A stretch of DNA of 64,000 nt from Amycolatopsis lexingtonensis. GTDB taxonomy: Bacteria; Actinomycetota; Actinomycetes; Mycobacteriales; Pseudonocardiaceae. The stretch covers positions 6,484,501-6,548,500 of the forward strand of contig NZ_JADBEG010000001.1 of NCBI RefSeq assembly GCF_014873755.1. The letters are read 5' to 3'. Below the pieces are notes generated by a model that saw nothing but the letters and a program-made list of their open reading frames with translations, had not been told where the DNA came from and did no database searches. Positions 17,376 to 26,519 of this stretch are shown here, piece by piece. A program made the position numbers and the translations under genes. How positions within the stretch are numbered: the stretch's first letter is position 1; every line of letters starts with the position of its first letter.

Positions 17376-18623
17376 GTGCACTCCGCTGTCTCCCGGTCGC
17401 TCAAGGTCTTCACGACGACGCTCGCCGCCGCCCTCCTGGCCCTGAGCACCCCCGTCGCCGCGGGTGCGGCGCCGCAGCAGGGCCAGTGCGCGAACCACCT
17501 CGCTCCCCCGCCGCCGGTCGACACGTCGGAGAAGCCCGCGCCCGGCAAGCAGGCCCCGCCGCCGCTGGCAGTGCCCGCCGCCCCGGTCGGCGGCCCGCGG
17601 ATGGCCGAGTGCGGCCTGATCACCCCGGACGGCGCGCTCAACCCGCCGGACGGCAACACCGCGGCGTCCTGGCTGGTGCAGGACCTCGACAGCGGCGCGG
17701 TCGTCGCGGCGAAGGACCCGCACTCCCGGCAGCGGCCGGCGTCGCTCATCAAGACGCTGCTCGCGCTCGTCGTCGTCACCCAGCTGAACCCGCAGCAGGT
17801 GCTCGTGGTGACCAAGGAGGACGCCGAGCAGGAGTGCACCTGCGTCGGCCTCGTCGCCGGCGGCCAGTACACGGTCGACCAGCTGCTCCACGGCCTGCTG
17901 ATGCACTCGGGCAACGACGTCGCGCATGCGCTCGCCACGGCGCTCGGCGGCGTCGACGCCACGGTGGCCAAGATGAACGCGCTGGCGGCCCGCATCGGCG
18001 CGCTGGACACGCGGGCCGCGACGCCGTCGGGGCTCGACGGGCCGGGCATGTCGACCTCGGCCTACGACCTCAGCCTGATCTTCCACTACGCGATGAAGCA
18101 GCCCGAGTTCGCGAAGGTTGTCGCGACGAAGAACTTCGAGATCCCGGCGGCCGGCGGCAAGCCCGCGATCCCGGTGTTCAACGACAACAAGCTGCTCGGC
18201 GTCTACCCCGGCTTCCTCGGCGGCAAGACCGGCTTCACCGACGACGCCCGCCACACCTACGTCGGCGCCGCGCAGCGCAAGGGCAAGCGGCTCGCGGTCG
18301 TGATGCTGCGCGCCGAGCAGAAGCCGACGAAGGTGGTCGACCAGGCGGCGAAGCTGCTCGACTACGGCTTCGCGCTGGAAGAGGACCGCGCCGAGCAGGT
18401 CGGGCAGATGACCTACCAGGCGCCGTCGACCGGCGTGCCCGGCAGTGACCCGTCGGTGCTGGGCGACGGCGGTACCAGCAACAGCGGAACGTCGTCCTCG
18501 GCCGCCGCGGCCAAGGAAGACCCGTTCGGCGTCACCGGCTGGATCATCACGCTGGTCGTGTTCCTGATCATCGTCGGCGGGTTCGCCGTCGGGCACCAGC
18601 GCAAGAAGGCCGCGGCCGGCTAG
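17376..18623 (+). CDS. D-alanyl-D-alanine carboxypeptidase (S11, DacB-type penicillin-binding protein)
   Basis: This 415-aa protein starts at GTG 17376, with a signal peptide (VFTTTLAAALLALSTPVAAGA), then a Pro-rich linker and the peptidase domain. Active-site motifs are S123-LIK126, S178-G-N180 and KTG in FLGGKTGFTDDARHT. A C-terminal TM helix (WIITLVVFLIIVGGF) with a basic stop-transfer tail anchors it in the membrane with the domain outside. It trims the terminal D-Ala from muropeptides and limits cross-linking. Mtb dacB1 (Rv3330) is the likely counterpart. The stop shares CTAG with the convergent HxlR gene. Confidence 0.93.
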   Translation: MHSAVSRSLKVFTTTLAAALLALSTPVAAGAAPQQGQCANHLAPPPPVDTSEKPAPGKQAPPPLAVPAAPVGGPRMAECGLITPDGALNPPDGNTAASWLVQDLDSGAVVAAKDPHSRQRPASLIKTLLALVVVTQLNPQQVLVVTKEDAEQECTCVGLVAGGQYTVDQLLHGLLMHSGNDVAHALATALGGVDATVAKMNALAARIGALDTRAATPSGLDGPGMSTSAYDLSLIFHYAMKQPEFAKVVATKNFEIPAAGGKPAIPVFNDNKLLGVYPGFLGGKTGFTDDARHTYVGAAQRKGKRLAVVMLRAEQKPTKVVDQAAKLLDYGFALEEDRAEQVGQMTYQAPSTGVPGSDPSVLGDGGTSNSGTSSSAAAAKEDPFGVTGWIITLVVFLIIVGGFAVGHQRKKAAAG

Positions 18624-19057
18624 CGGAACCCGGGCCCGGGTTCCGGGGTCACCTTGTCGGTCGCGATCGCGCCGCCGCAGTGCCCGCAGGCGACGAACGT
18701 CTCGGCGATCTCGCCGCAGTCGTTGTGCCGCAACAGGATCGGCGGCCCCTCCGGCCCGGCGAGGTGCCGGTCGCCCCACTGCATCAGCGTGACGACGGCG
18801 CCGAAGAGGTCGCGCCCGGCCGGGGTCAGCCGGTATTCGGGCACCGGGTCGACGCGGTCGAGCACGCCCGCGTCGACGAGGGTCTTCAGCCGGGCGGACA
18901 GCGTCGGGCGCGGGATCGAGAGCGTGCGCGCGAACTCGCCGTAGCGGCGCACCCCGAAGAACGCCTCCCGCAGGATGAGCAGGCTCCACCGCTCGCCGAC
19001 CAGGTCGAGCGCGCGCCCGACGGAGTCCGCGGTGAACCGGTGGCCGAGGTCGGTCAC
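18620..19057 (-). CDS. HxlR-family winged-helix transcriptional regulator
   Basis: This 145-aa protein has the HxlR core at residues ~10-95 (VGERWSLLILREAFFGVRRYGEF, SIPRPTLSARLKTLVDAG). A C-terminal extension contains Cys residues in HNDCGEIAETFVACGHCGG, possibly a metal or thiol site. The start is GTG 19057, overlapping the flavoenzyme stop as GTGA, so the two genes form one operon and the regulator is made from the same message. Tandem 17-bp repeats upstream of the operon are its likely operator, implying autoregulation. The inducer is unknown. Confidence 0.9.
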   Translation of the reverse strand: MTDLGHRFTADSVGRALDLVGERWSLLILREAFFGVRRYGEFARTLSIPRPTLSARLKTLVDAGVLDRVDPVPEYRLTPAGRDLFGAVVTLMQWGDRHLAGPEGPPILLRHNDCGEIAETFVACGHCGGAIATDKVTPEPGPGFR

Positions 19058-20160
19058 AGCTGCTCCGTCCGGGCCGGGACGCCCAGCAGCAGCTTGCCCG
19101 GCAGCTCGAAGCTGGCCGGGTTCACCTGGAAGTGGGCGGTGGCGGTGTGCGCGTCGCGGAACCGGCGCTGCAGCGGCGAAGTCTCGTAGATCGCGGCGCC
19201 GCCGCCGAGGTCGTACATGCTTTCGGCGACCTTCGCGGCCGTGCGCGTCACGTGCGTGGCGGCGAGCCGGAGGCCCACTTTGAGCGCGTCCGGCACCGGT
19301 TCGGTGCCCTGCGCGGCCTGCCAGGCGTCGTCGATGCTGGCGTAGAAGAACAGCCGCGCCGCGCGCAGCGCCGCTTCGGCCTCCGCGACGGACGCCTGGG
19401 TCTGCGCCCGCTCGGCCAGCGACCGGCTCGAGCCGAGCGGCCTCCGCGTCGCGGCCAGCTCGACGAGGTCGTCGATGGCGCCGCGCGCGTTGCCCAGCGC
19501 GGCCGCGGCGACGGACAGCGCGAAGAAGCCGAAGAGCGGGAACCGGTGCAGCGCAACGGCTTCCGGCGGCGGGCCGCCCATGACCGAGAAGACGCGGTGA
19601 TCCGGGACGAACAGCGCGTCGGCGACGCAGTCGTGGCTGCCGGTGCCGCGCAAGCCGTTCGTGTGCCAGGTGTCGAGCACGGTGATCTCGGCCTTCGGCA
19701 GCGCGGCGACGAAGAGCTGTCCTTCGTGGACGAACCCGGCGAAAAGCCAGTCGCAGTGCGGGATTCCGCTGCAGAACGCCCACCGGCCGGACACGACGTA
19801 CCCGCCGTCGACCCGCTCGCCGGTGCCGCGCGGCGCCCAGACCCCGGCGGCGACGGTGCGCGGGTCGCCGAAGACCTCTTCGGCGCACTGCCGCGGGGCG
19901 TACGCCGAGAGCAGGCTGCTCGTCACGGCGATCGAGACGCACCAGCCGGCCGACGCGTCGCCGCGCGCGATCGTCTCCGCGGTCTCGAGGCTGACGGCGG
20001 GCGGCGCTTCGGGCCCGCCGAGGTAGCCGGGGACGCCGCTGCGCAGGAGCTGGGCGTCGGTCAGCTTCGCGACGAGCTCGGCCGGCAGCGCGCGGTCCCG
20101 CTCGGTGACCGGCGCGAGCGTCTTGGCGAGCGCGGCGCACTCGCGGGCGGCATCCAGCAT
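19054..20160 (-). CDS. Acyl-CoA dehydrogenase-fold flavoprotein (group D monooxygenase-like)
   Basis: This 368-aa protein has the acyl-CoA dehydrogenase fold: an N-terminal helical domain (ETIARGDASAGWCVSI), a middle beta domain (VVSGRWAFCSGIPHCDWLF, TWHTNGLRGTGSHDC) and a C-terminal helical bundle. The TWHTxGLRGTGS motif and the absence of the catalytic acyl-CoA Glu context fit the HsaA/HpaB-like flavin-dependent monooxygenase subgroup better than true dehydrogenases. No flavin reductase lies next to it. ATG 20160 follows a GGAGG site. The operonic HxlR regulator suggests induction by an aromatic or electrophilic compound. Confidence 0.82.
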   Translation of the reverse strand: MLDAARECAALAKTLAPVTERDRALPAELVAKLTDAQLLRSGVPGYLGGPEAPPAVSLETAETIARGDASAGWCVSIAVTSSLLSAYAPRQCAEEVFGDPRTVAAGVWAPRGTGERVDGGYVVSGRWAFCSGIPHCDWLFAGFVHEGQLFVAALPKAEITVLDTWHTNGLRGTGSHDCVADALFVPDHRVFSVMGGPPPEAVALHRFPLFGFFALSVAAAALGNARGAIDDLVELAATRRPLGSSRSLAERAQTQASVAEAEAALRAARLFFYASIDDAWQAAQGTEPVPDALKVGLRLAATHVTRTAAKVAESMYDLGGGAAIYETSPLQRRFRDAHTATAHFQVNPASFELPGKLLLGVPARTEQL

Positions 20161-20168
20161 GAAACCTC

Positions 20169-20202
20169 CGGTTCAGATTTCTTACCGGTTCAGTTTCTTT
20201 AC
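20169..20202. promoter_or_regulatory. Tandem direct repeat operator of the HxlR-flavoenzyme operon
   Basis: Two adjacent 17-bp units, CGGTTCAGATTTCTTAC and CGGTTCAGTTTCTTTAC (14/17 identical), lie 9-42 bp upstream of the flavoenzyme ATG. A TTGACA -35 box on the minus strand is at 20215-20220, overlapping the stop of the upstream YihY gene. A repressor bound to the repeats would cover the -10 region. Confidence 0.6.
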
Positions 20203-20216
20203 CGCCTGGTCCGCTG

Positions 20217-21227
20217 TCAAGGCTTGCGGCGGCCGCCGAACCACGCGAGCAGCGCCCCGGCGCCGAACGCGCCCGCGACGGCCCCGAGGCCGGGCCCGCG
20301 CTGCACGGTGACGTTCTGCTCCAGCCGCACCGGCGGCGGGGGCTGGACGACCTTGTGCTGGTTCTCCTTCGCCGTCGCGGTCCACGCCGTGACCAGCAGC
20401 AGGAAGCGGGAGACGAGGTTCGCGAACACCAGCAGGCCGATGACCGGCCCGAACAGCGCGAACGCCGGCGACTTCGTCACGCTGGCGAGGTAGAAGGTGG
20501 CGGCCTGCTGCAGGATGACGAACCCGACGGCGGCGAACGCGGCGCCCTTCACGGCGCTGCGCAGGGCGACGCGCTCGCGGGGCAGCCGCGCGATCACCCA
20601 GAGGAAGACGAGGGTGTTGGCGGCCAGGCCGAGCACGATGGTCGCGCCGCGGAGCAGGACGATCGCCCAGGTCTGCTGCTCGAGCCCGACGAGCTCGAGC
20701 AGGAACTGCCCGACCCCGCCGCCGACCGCGGTCAGCGCGAACGAAACGACCAGCGCCACGCCGAGCCCGACCAGCGCGACGAGGTCCTTGGCGGTCTGCT
20801 TGACGAACGGCTGCGACTGCTTCTCCTGGCCCCACTGCGCGGTGAGCGCGTCACGCAGGTTCGCCATCCAGCCGATGCCGGAGTAGAGGGCGATGAGCAG
20901 ACCGAAGATCCCGACCCCGCCACCGGACTTGAGCGCGGCGTCCACGATGCCCTTGACCAGGCTGCGCAGGCCTTCGGGGACGGAGTTGTTGATGCTGTCG
21001 GAGATCTGCTTGATGATCGCCGGGTCGTTGTTGACGACCAGCCCGACCACCGCGAAGGCGACCATCAGCAACGGGATGACCGACAGCACGCTGAAGTAGG
21101 TGATCGCGGCGGCGTAGTGGTTGCCGTACCGCTCGGTGAAGGCGTCGTTGGCGCGGATCAGGTGATCGAGCCACGGGTACTTCCTGCGCAGGCGCGGCAG
21201 GAGCTTTTCCTTCTCTTCGTTCGGCAC
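20217..21227 (-). CDS. YihY/BrkB-family inner-membrane protein
   Basis: This 336-aa protein has the BrkB/YihY domain: ERYGNHYAAAITYFSVLSVIPLLM opens the first TM helix, then about six helices, and the segment SAVKGAAFAAVGFVILQQAATFYLASV. The C-terminal tail is Pro-rich and basic. Once called ribonuclease BN, the family is now regarded as transport-related with unknown substrate. M. tuberculosis Rv3335c occupies the same place beside trpS (Rv3336c). Only an AAA kinase gene intervenes here. Confidence 0.9.
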   Translation of the reverse strand: MPNEEKEKLLPRLRRKYPWLDHLIRANDAFTERYGNHYAAAITYFSVLSVIPLLMVAFAVVGLVVNNDPAIIKQISDSINNSVPEGLRSLVKGIVDAALKSGGGVGIFGLLIALYSGIGWMANLRDALTAQWGQEKQSQPFVKQTAKDLVALVGLGVALVVSFALTAVGGGVGQFLLELVGLEQQTWAIVLLRGATIVLGLAANTLVFLWVIARLPRERVALRSAVKGAAFAAVGFVILQQAATFYLASVTKSPAFALFGPVIGLLVFANLVSRFLLLVTAWTATAKENQHKVVQPPPPVRLEQNVTVQRGPGLGAVAGAFGAGALLAWFGGRRKP

Positions 21228-21272
21228 TGTAAAACGCTAACCACGCCCGGTGACTCCTGCAACGCGAGCGGC

Positions 21273-22888
<1,616 letters not shown>

Positions 22889-22974
22889 TCAAGCGAGCGT
22901 CGTCCACGCTCCACGGACGCGGCTGACCAGCTGAACAGGCGCGCGCGAGTCACCCCCGTATGCGAGCCGACGGG

Positions 22975-23352
22975 TCAGGCGTGCGGGTGCTGGGTGAGGA
23001 ACGGGCGGGTCGGCGTGGCGTCGGGCTCGCCGAGGACGGCTTCCGCCATGGCCGTGACCGGGCCGGGGGTTTCAGGGGTGGCCGGGGCGGCTTCGGCGAC
23101 GCGGTTCTTGCGGCGCTGGCGCAGCACACCCAGTGTCATGCCGACGATGCCGAGCGCGACCGCGACCAGGCCCACCGGGCCGAGCACGCCGAAGCTCTCC
23201 GCGGTCGTTTCGGCCTGTGCGGTCGTCGTGACGTCGGCGAACGCGCTGCCGCCGCCCGCGACGAGCAGGGTGGCCGGGACGAGCGCCACCACCGCGGCCG
23301 CGCGGAAGACGCGCAGCGTGGACCGCAACAGGAGATGACCTGGGTTGCGCAC
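22975..23352 (-). CDS. Small membrane-anchored envelope protein, unknown function
   Basis: This 125-aa protein starts at GTG 23352, eight nt after GGGAGG. It has a signal-like N-terminus (AAAVVALVPATLLVAGGGSAFA), a Thr/Glu-rich stretch, a TM helix (VLGPVGLVAVALGIVGMTLGVL) and a basic RQRRKNR stop-transfer followed by a Pro/Thr-rich cytoplasmic tail. Type I topology is likely. I recognise no domain. It is the only gene between trpS and the chitinase promoter region. Confidence 0.65.
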   Translation of the reverse strand: MRNPGHLLLRSTLRVFRAAAVVALVPATLLVAGGGSAFADVTTTAQAETTAESFGVLGPVGLVAVALGIVGMTLGVLRQRRKNRVAEAAPATPETPGPVTAMAEAVLGEPDATPTRPFLTQHPHA

Positions 23353-23782
23353 CGGAGTGCCTCCCGCGATTGACGAGCGAAACGCTCACCCATCCGAGTG
23401 AGACGCTGCGTGTTGCTGGTCAAAAAGCTACCGAGCGTGTCAAGACCTGTCGGTCCGATCGGCTCGGGGGCTGAGACTAGCGCCCAACTCATACCACGGT
23501 CCGGGCACCCCTGCGGTTCACTCCAACCGCCCAAGTGGGTGTTGCGGAGGACGGAACGCTCGCACTCAAAGTAGAGACTGACTGATTCGTGTCCACTCGA
23601 TCGTCACCCGATCGTCGCAAGAACGGCTCACGGTGCGCCATTCGCTGCAGCGCCCACTGCTCCGATCGCGTCGTCTTAATCGGAAAACTTTTCACACGAT
23701 AGTGATTGGTCTATACCTCTTGGAGTAGCCCATTCGGCTCGGTCGGACCGCGCACGACCGGCGTGATCAAGAGGAGTCCCGA
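23353..23782. other. 430-bp intergenic region upstream of the chitinase gene
   Basis: I see no convincing gene. The right-hand 120 bp is notably AT-richer (cttaatcggaaaactttt) and holds the chitinase promoter: a GATAGT -10-like hexamer at 23698-23703 and a dre-like site at 23705-23720. The left part should also carry the promoter of the small envelope gene. Confidence 0.5.
23705..23720. promoter_or_regulatory. DasR-responsive element (dre)-like site
   Basis: ATTGGTCTATACCTCT matches the dre core TGGTCTAGACCA at 10 of 12 positions and sits 62 bp upstream of the GH19 chitinase start. DasR (GntR family) represses chitin/N-acetylglucosamine genes in actinomycetes through such sites. Confidence 0.6.
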
Positions 23783-24511
23783 ATGTCGATTACCCGGTTC
23801 TTGAAGCGCGCCGGAGTGGCGGTGAGCGCGCTCGCCGCGGCGAGCGCCGCCGTCGTGCTCCCGGCCACCAGCGCGGCCGCCGCGGCCGACGCCTCATTCG
23901 TCGTCAGCGAAGCCCAGTTCGACCAGATCTTCCCCAACCGCAACAGCTTCTACTCCTACAGCGGCCTGACCGACGCGCTGTCGGCCTACCCCGGCTTCGC
24001 CACCACCGGCGACGACACGATCAAGAAGCAGGAAGCGGCGGCGTTCCTCGCGAACGTCAACCACGAGACCGGCGGGCTCGTCTACATCGTCGAGCAGAAC
24101 ACCGCGAACTACCCGCACTACTGCGACGCGAGCCAGTCCTACGGCTGCCCGGCCGGCCAGGCCGCCTACTACGGCCGCGGCCCCATCCAGCTCAGCTGGA
24201 ACTTCAACTACAAGGCCGCCGGCGACGCCCTCGGCATCGACCTGCTCGGCAACCCGTACCAGGTCGAGCAGGACTCGGCCGTCGCGTGGAAGACCGGGCT
24301 CTGGTACTGGAACACGCAGACCGGGCCGGGCACCATGACGCCGCACGACGCGATGGTCAACCAGCGCGGGTTCGGCGAGACCATCCGCAGCATCAACGGC
24401 TCCATCGAGTGCAACGGCGGTAACCCCGCCCAGGTGCAGAGCCGGATCGACAAGTACACGCAGATCACCGGGATCCTCGGGGTCCCGGCCGGAGACAACC
24501 TGTCCTGCTGA
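23783..24511 (+). CDS. Secreted family 19 chitinase
   Basis: This 242-aa protein has a Sec signal peptide to about residue 35 (LAAASAAVVLPATSAAAAA) followed directly by a GH19 catalytic domain. Catalytic acids are E95 (NVNHETGG) and E104 (YIVEQN). The substrate-cleft motif YYGRGPIQLSWNFNY and the C-terminal Cys of NLSC are also typical. There is no chitin-binding module, so this is the short catalytic-only form. It endo-hydrolyses chitin outside the cell. The dre-like site suggests control by N-acetylglucosamine via DasR. A clear terminator follows. Confidence 0.95.
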   Translation: MSITRFLKRAGVAVSALAAASAAVVLPATSAAAAADASFVVSEAQFDQIFPNRNSFYSYSGLTDALSAYPGFATTGDDTIKKQEAAAFLANVNHETGGLVYIVEQNTANYPHYCDASQSYGCPAGQAAYYGRGPIQLSWNFNYKAAGDALGIDLLGNPYQVEQDSAVAWKTGLWYWNTQTGPGTMTPHDAMVNQRGFGETIRSINGSIECNGGNPAQVQSRIDKYTQITGILGVPAGDNLSC

Positions 24512-24526
24512 GCCGGGCGCGGCGAG

Positions 24527-24561
24527 AAGGGCCTTCCCGGCAGCCCGCCGGGGAGGCCCTT
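24527..24561. terminator. Terminator between chitinase and MarR genes
   Basis: A 15-bp stem (AAGGGCCTTCCCGGC with GCCGGGGAGGCCCTT, one G-T wobble) with loop AGCCC and a trailing TTTT lies 15 bp after the chitinase stop. It also sits just beyond the convergent MarR stop, so it probably serves both. Confidence 0.85.
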
Positions 24562-24568
24562 TTCGCGC

Positions 24569-25069
24569 TCACGCCTGGGGATCGAGGTGCCCCAGCAGCT
24601 TGCGCAGGACGTCGTCCAGCAGGCCCAACTCCTTTCCGGACAGTCCGGACAGCAGCTCGGAGACGTTCGCGGTGTGCTCGGTCATCGCCGCGTCGACGGC
24701 GTCGAAACCCTTGTCCGTCAAGCGGATGCGGAAGCTGCGGCGGTCGTTCGGGTCGAGCGCGCGCTCGACGAAGCCGGCCTTCTCCAGCCGGTCGAGCCGG
24801 CTCGTCATGCCGGCGCGGGACATCATCAACGTCGCGGACAGCTCGGACGGGATCAGCGTGTACGGCGTCCCGGACCGGCGCAGCGCCGCCAGGACGTCGA
24901 ACTCCCCGCGCTGCAGGCCGAACTTGCCGAACACGCGCTCCTGGGCCGGGCCGAGCACGAGCGCCAGGCGGCCCATCCGGCCGGCGACGCCGATGGCGGT
25001 CAGGTCGAGGTCGGGGCGTTCACGGTGCCAGGCCGATACGACGGCGTCGACGGCGTCTTCGTCACTCAC
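24569..25069 (-). CDS. MarR-family transcriptional regulator
   Basis: This 166-aa protein has the MarR winged helix: FGLQRGEFDVLAALRRSG, then the recognition-helix region SELSATLMMSRAGMTSRLDRLEKAGFVERA and the wing DPNDRRSFRIRLTDKG. I use GTG 25069 (VSDEDAVDAVVSAW); GTG 25078 is an in-frame alternative. It is divergent from a cupin gene across a perfect 14-bp inverted repeat, so it very likely represses both itself and the cupin gene. The ligand is unknown. Confidence 0.9.
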   Translation of the reverse strand: MSDEDAVDAVVSAWHRERPDLDLTAIGVAGRMGRLALVLGPAQERVFGKFGLQRGEFDVLAALRRSGTPYTLIPSELSATLMMSRAGMTSRLDRLEKAGFVERALDPNDRRSFRIRLTDKGFDAVDAAMTEHTANVSELLSGLSGKELGLLDDVLRKLLGHLDPQA

Positions 25070-25103
25070 CCGGCCCACTCTATTCGACGTCAGCACTATT
25101 CGC

Positions 25104-25135
25104 TGCCTGATAGTTTGACAGCAAACTATCAGGCA
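25104..25135. promoter_or_regulatory. MarR operator between marR and cupin genes
   Basis: TGCCTGATAGTTTG-ACAG-CAAACTATCAGGCA is a perfect palindrome with 14-bp arms. It overlaps TTGACA at 25115-25120 and lies 16 bp from the cupin ATG and 34 bp from the marR start. One dimer here would block both divergent promoters. Confidence 0.8.
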
Positions 25136-25151
25136 TGGAACCATCTTGGGC

Positions 25152-25625
25152 ATGACGACATTGCTGGTACGCCACGACGAAGCCGAGCAGCTCGGCTCGA
25201 CCCCCGACACGATGACCCTGCTCGCGGACGTCTCGCAGACCGGCGGGCACCTGAGCACGAACCGCGCGTCCCTCGGCCGCGGGCACGACGGGGCAACCCC
25301 GCACTTCCACACCTCGTCGGCCGAGATGTTCTTCATGCTGGACGGCGAGCTGGACGTGCTGAACGGCGACGACGTCGTGACGGTGCGGACCGGCGACATG
25401 CTGTTCGTGCCGCCGCACACCACTCACGCGTTCGGCGCGACCGCGCGGTCGGGCGCGGACGTGCTGATCGTGTTCACGCCCGGCGTCGAGCGCTTCGAGT
25501 ACTTCCGGATGATCGACCGGATCCGGCGTGGCGAGGCGTCGCCGACGGAGATCCTGGCGTCGCAGAACCGGTTCGACAACCACTTCGTGGACAGCGCGGC
25601 CTGGCGCGCGGCCCGCGCGGCCTAG
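25152..25625 (+). CDS. Cupin-domain protein
   Basis: This 157-aa single-cupin protein uses ATG 25152; TTG 25146 in the same frame is less likely. Motif 1 is GATPHFHTSSAEMFFMLDGEL and motif 2 GDMLFVPPHTTHAF, giving His ligands for a metal as in quercetinase-like cupins. The fold is clear but the reaction is not. Control by the divergent MarR suggests a response to a phenolic or other small aromatic compound. Its stop shares CTAG with the convergent exonuclease gene. Confidence 0.87.
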   Translation: MTTLLVRHDEAEQLGSTPDTMTLLADVSQTGGHLSTNRASLGRGHDGATPHFHTSSAEMFFMLDGELDVLNGDDVVTVRTGDMLFVPPHTTHAFGATARSGADVLIVFTPGVERFEYFRMIDRIRRGEASPTEILASQNRFDNHFVDSAAWRAARAA

Positions 25626-26419
25626 ATGTCGTAGGTGGCGGTGACCGGCGCGTGGTCGGACCAGCGCTGGTCGTACGCCGCCGCGCGTTCGACCACGACC
25701 TCGACGACCTTCTCGGCGAGACCCGGTGTCGCGAGCTGGCAGTCGATGCGCCAGCCGGAGTCGTTGTCGAAGGCCTGGCCGCGGTAGGACCACCAGGTGT
25801 AGGGGCCGGGGCCGTCGGGGTCGAGCCGGCGCTGGACGTCGGTGTAGCCCGCCTCGGTGTAGACCCGGCCGAGCCACTCGCGTTCCTCCGGCAGGAAGCC
25901 GGAGTTCTTGCGGTTGCCGCGCCAGTTCTTGAGGTCGACGGTGTCGTAGGCGATGTTCCAGTCGCCGACGACCACGACCTCCCGCCCGGCCGCGGCGGCC
26001 TTCGCCCGCAGCTCGACCAGGTAGGGCAGGAACGCGGCCATGAAGCGCTCCTTCTCGTCCTGGCGTTCGGTGCCGACGTCCCCGCTGGGCAGGTAGAGGC
26101 TCGCGACGACCACACCGGGCAGGTGGACCTCGAGGTAGCGCCCGCTGTCCTCGAACTCGGGCTCCCCGAAGCCGACGCGCACCTCCTCGGGCTCGATGCG
26201 GCTGTACACGGCGACGCCGTTGCGCCCCTTGACGGCCGACGGCGCGTGCGCCGTGAACCACCCTTCGGGCTCGACGACCGACGCGGGGAGCTGCTCCGCG
26301 GTGGCGCGCACCTCCTGGCAGCAGACGACGTCGGCCTTCGTGGCGGCGAGCCACTCGACGAAGCCCTTCTTGGCGGCGGCACGCAGGCCGTTGACGTTCA
26401 CGGTGGAGACGGTCAGCAC
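25622..26419 (-). CDS. xth: Exodeoxyribonuclease III (AP endonuclease family)
   Basis: This 265-aa EEP-fold nuclease cleaves abasic sites and degrades DNA 3'-5' in base-excision repair. Signature segments are VNVNGLRAA (N-terminal Asn), VCCQEVRA (catalytic Glu), VVGDWNIAY (Asp/Asn) and WSDHAPV (catalytic Asp-His). The start is GTG 26419 (VLTVSTVNVNGLR), matching usual ExoIII N-termini; the frame is open further upstream but the extension is not family-like. It is divergent from an MBL-fold gene. Confidence 0.94.
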   Translation of the reverse strand: MLTVSTVNVNGLRAAAKKGFVEWLAATKADVVCCQEVRATAEQLPASVVEPEGWFTAHAPSAVKGRNGVAVYSRIEPEEVRVGFGEPEFEDSGRYLEVHLPGVVVASLYLPSGDVGTERQDEKERFMAAFLPYLVELRAKAAAAGREVVVVGDWNIAYDTVDLKNWRGNRKNSGFLPEEREWLGRVYTEAGYTDVQRRLDPDGPGPYTWWSYRGQAFDNDSGWRIDCQLATPGLAEKVVEVVVERAAAYDQRWSDHAPVTATYDI

Positions 26420-26519
26420 GCCTCGCACGCTACCGGCCGGGCGGACGCGTCCGGACCATCGGGGCCGGTCGGCGAAAACCGTGCCGCGCCGCCGCGCGCG
26501 CTCTGCCAGACTGCCGCGC

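Noticed and set aside
23489..23695. A 68-codon frame upstream of the chitinase
   Set aside because: No ribosome-binding site or recognisable composition, and it covers the AT-rich promoter region.
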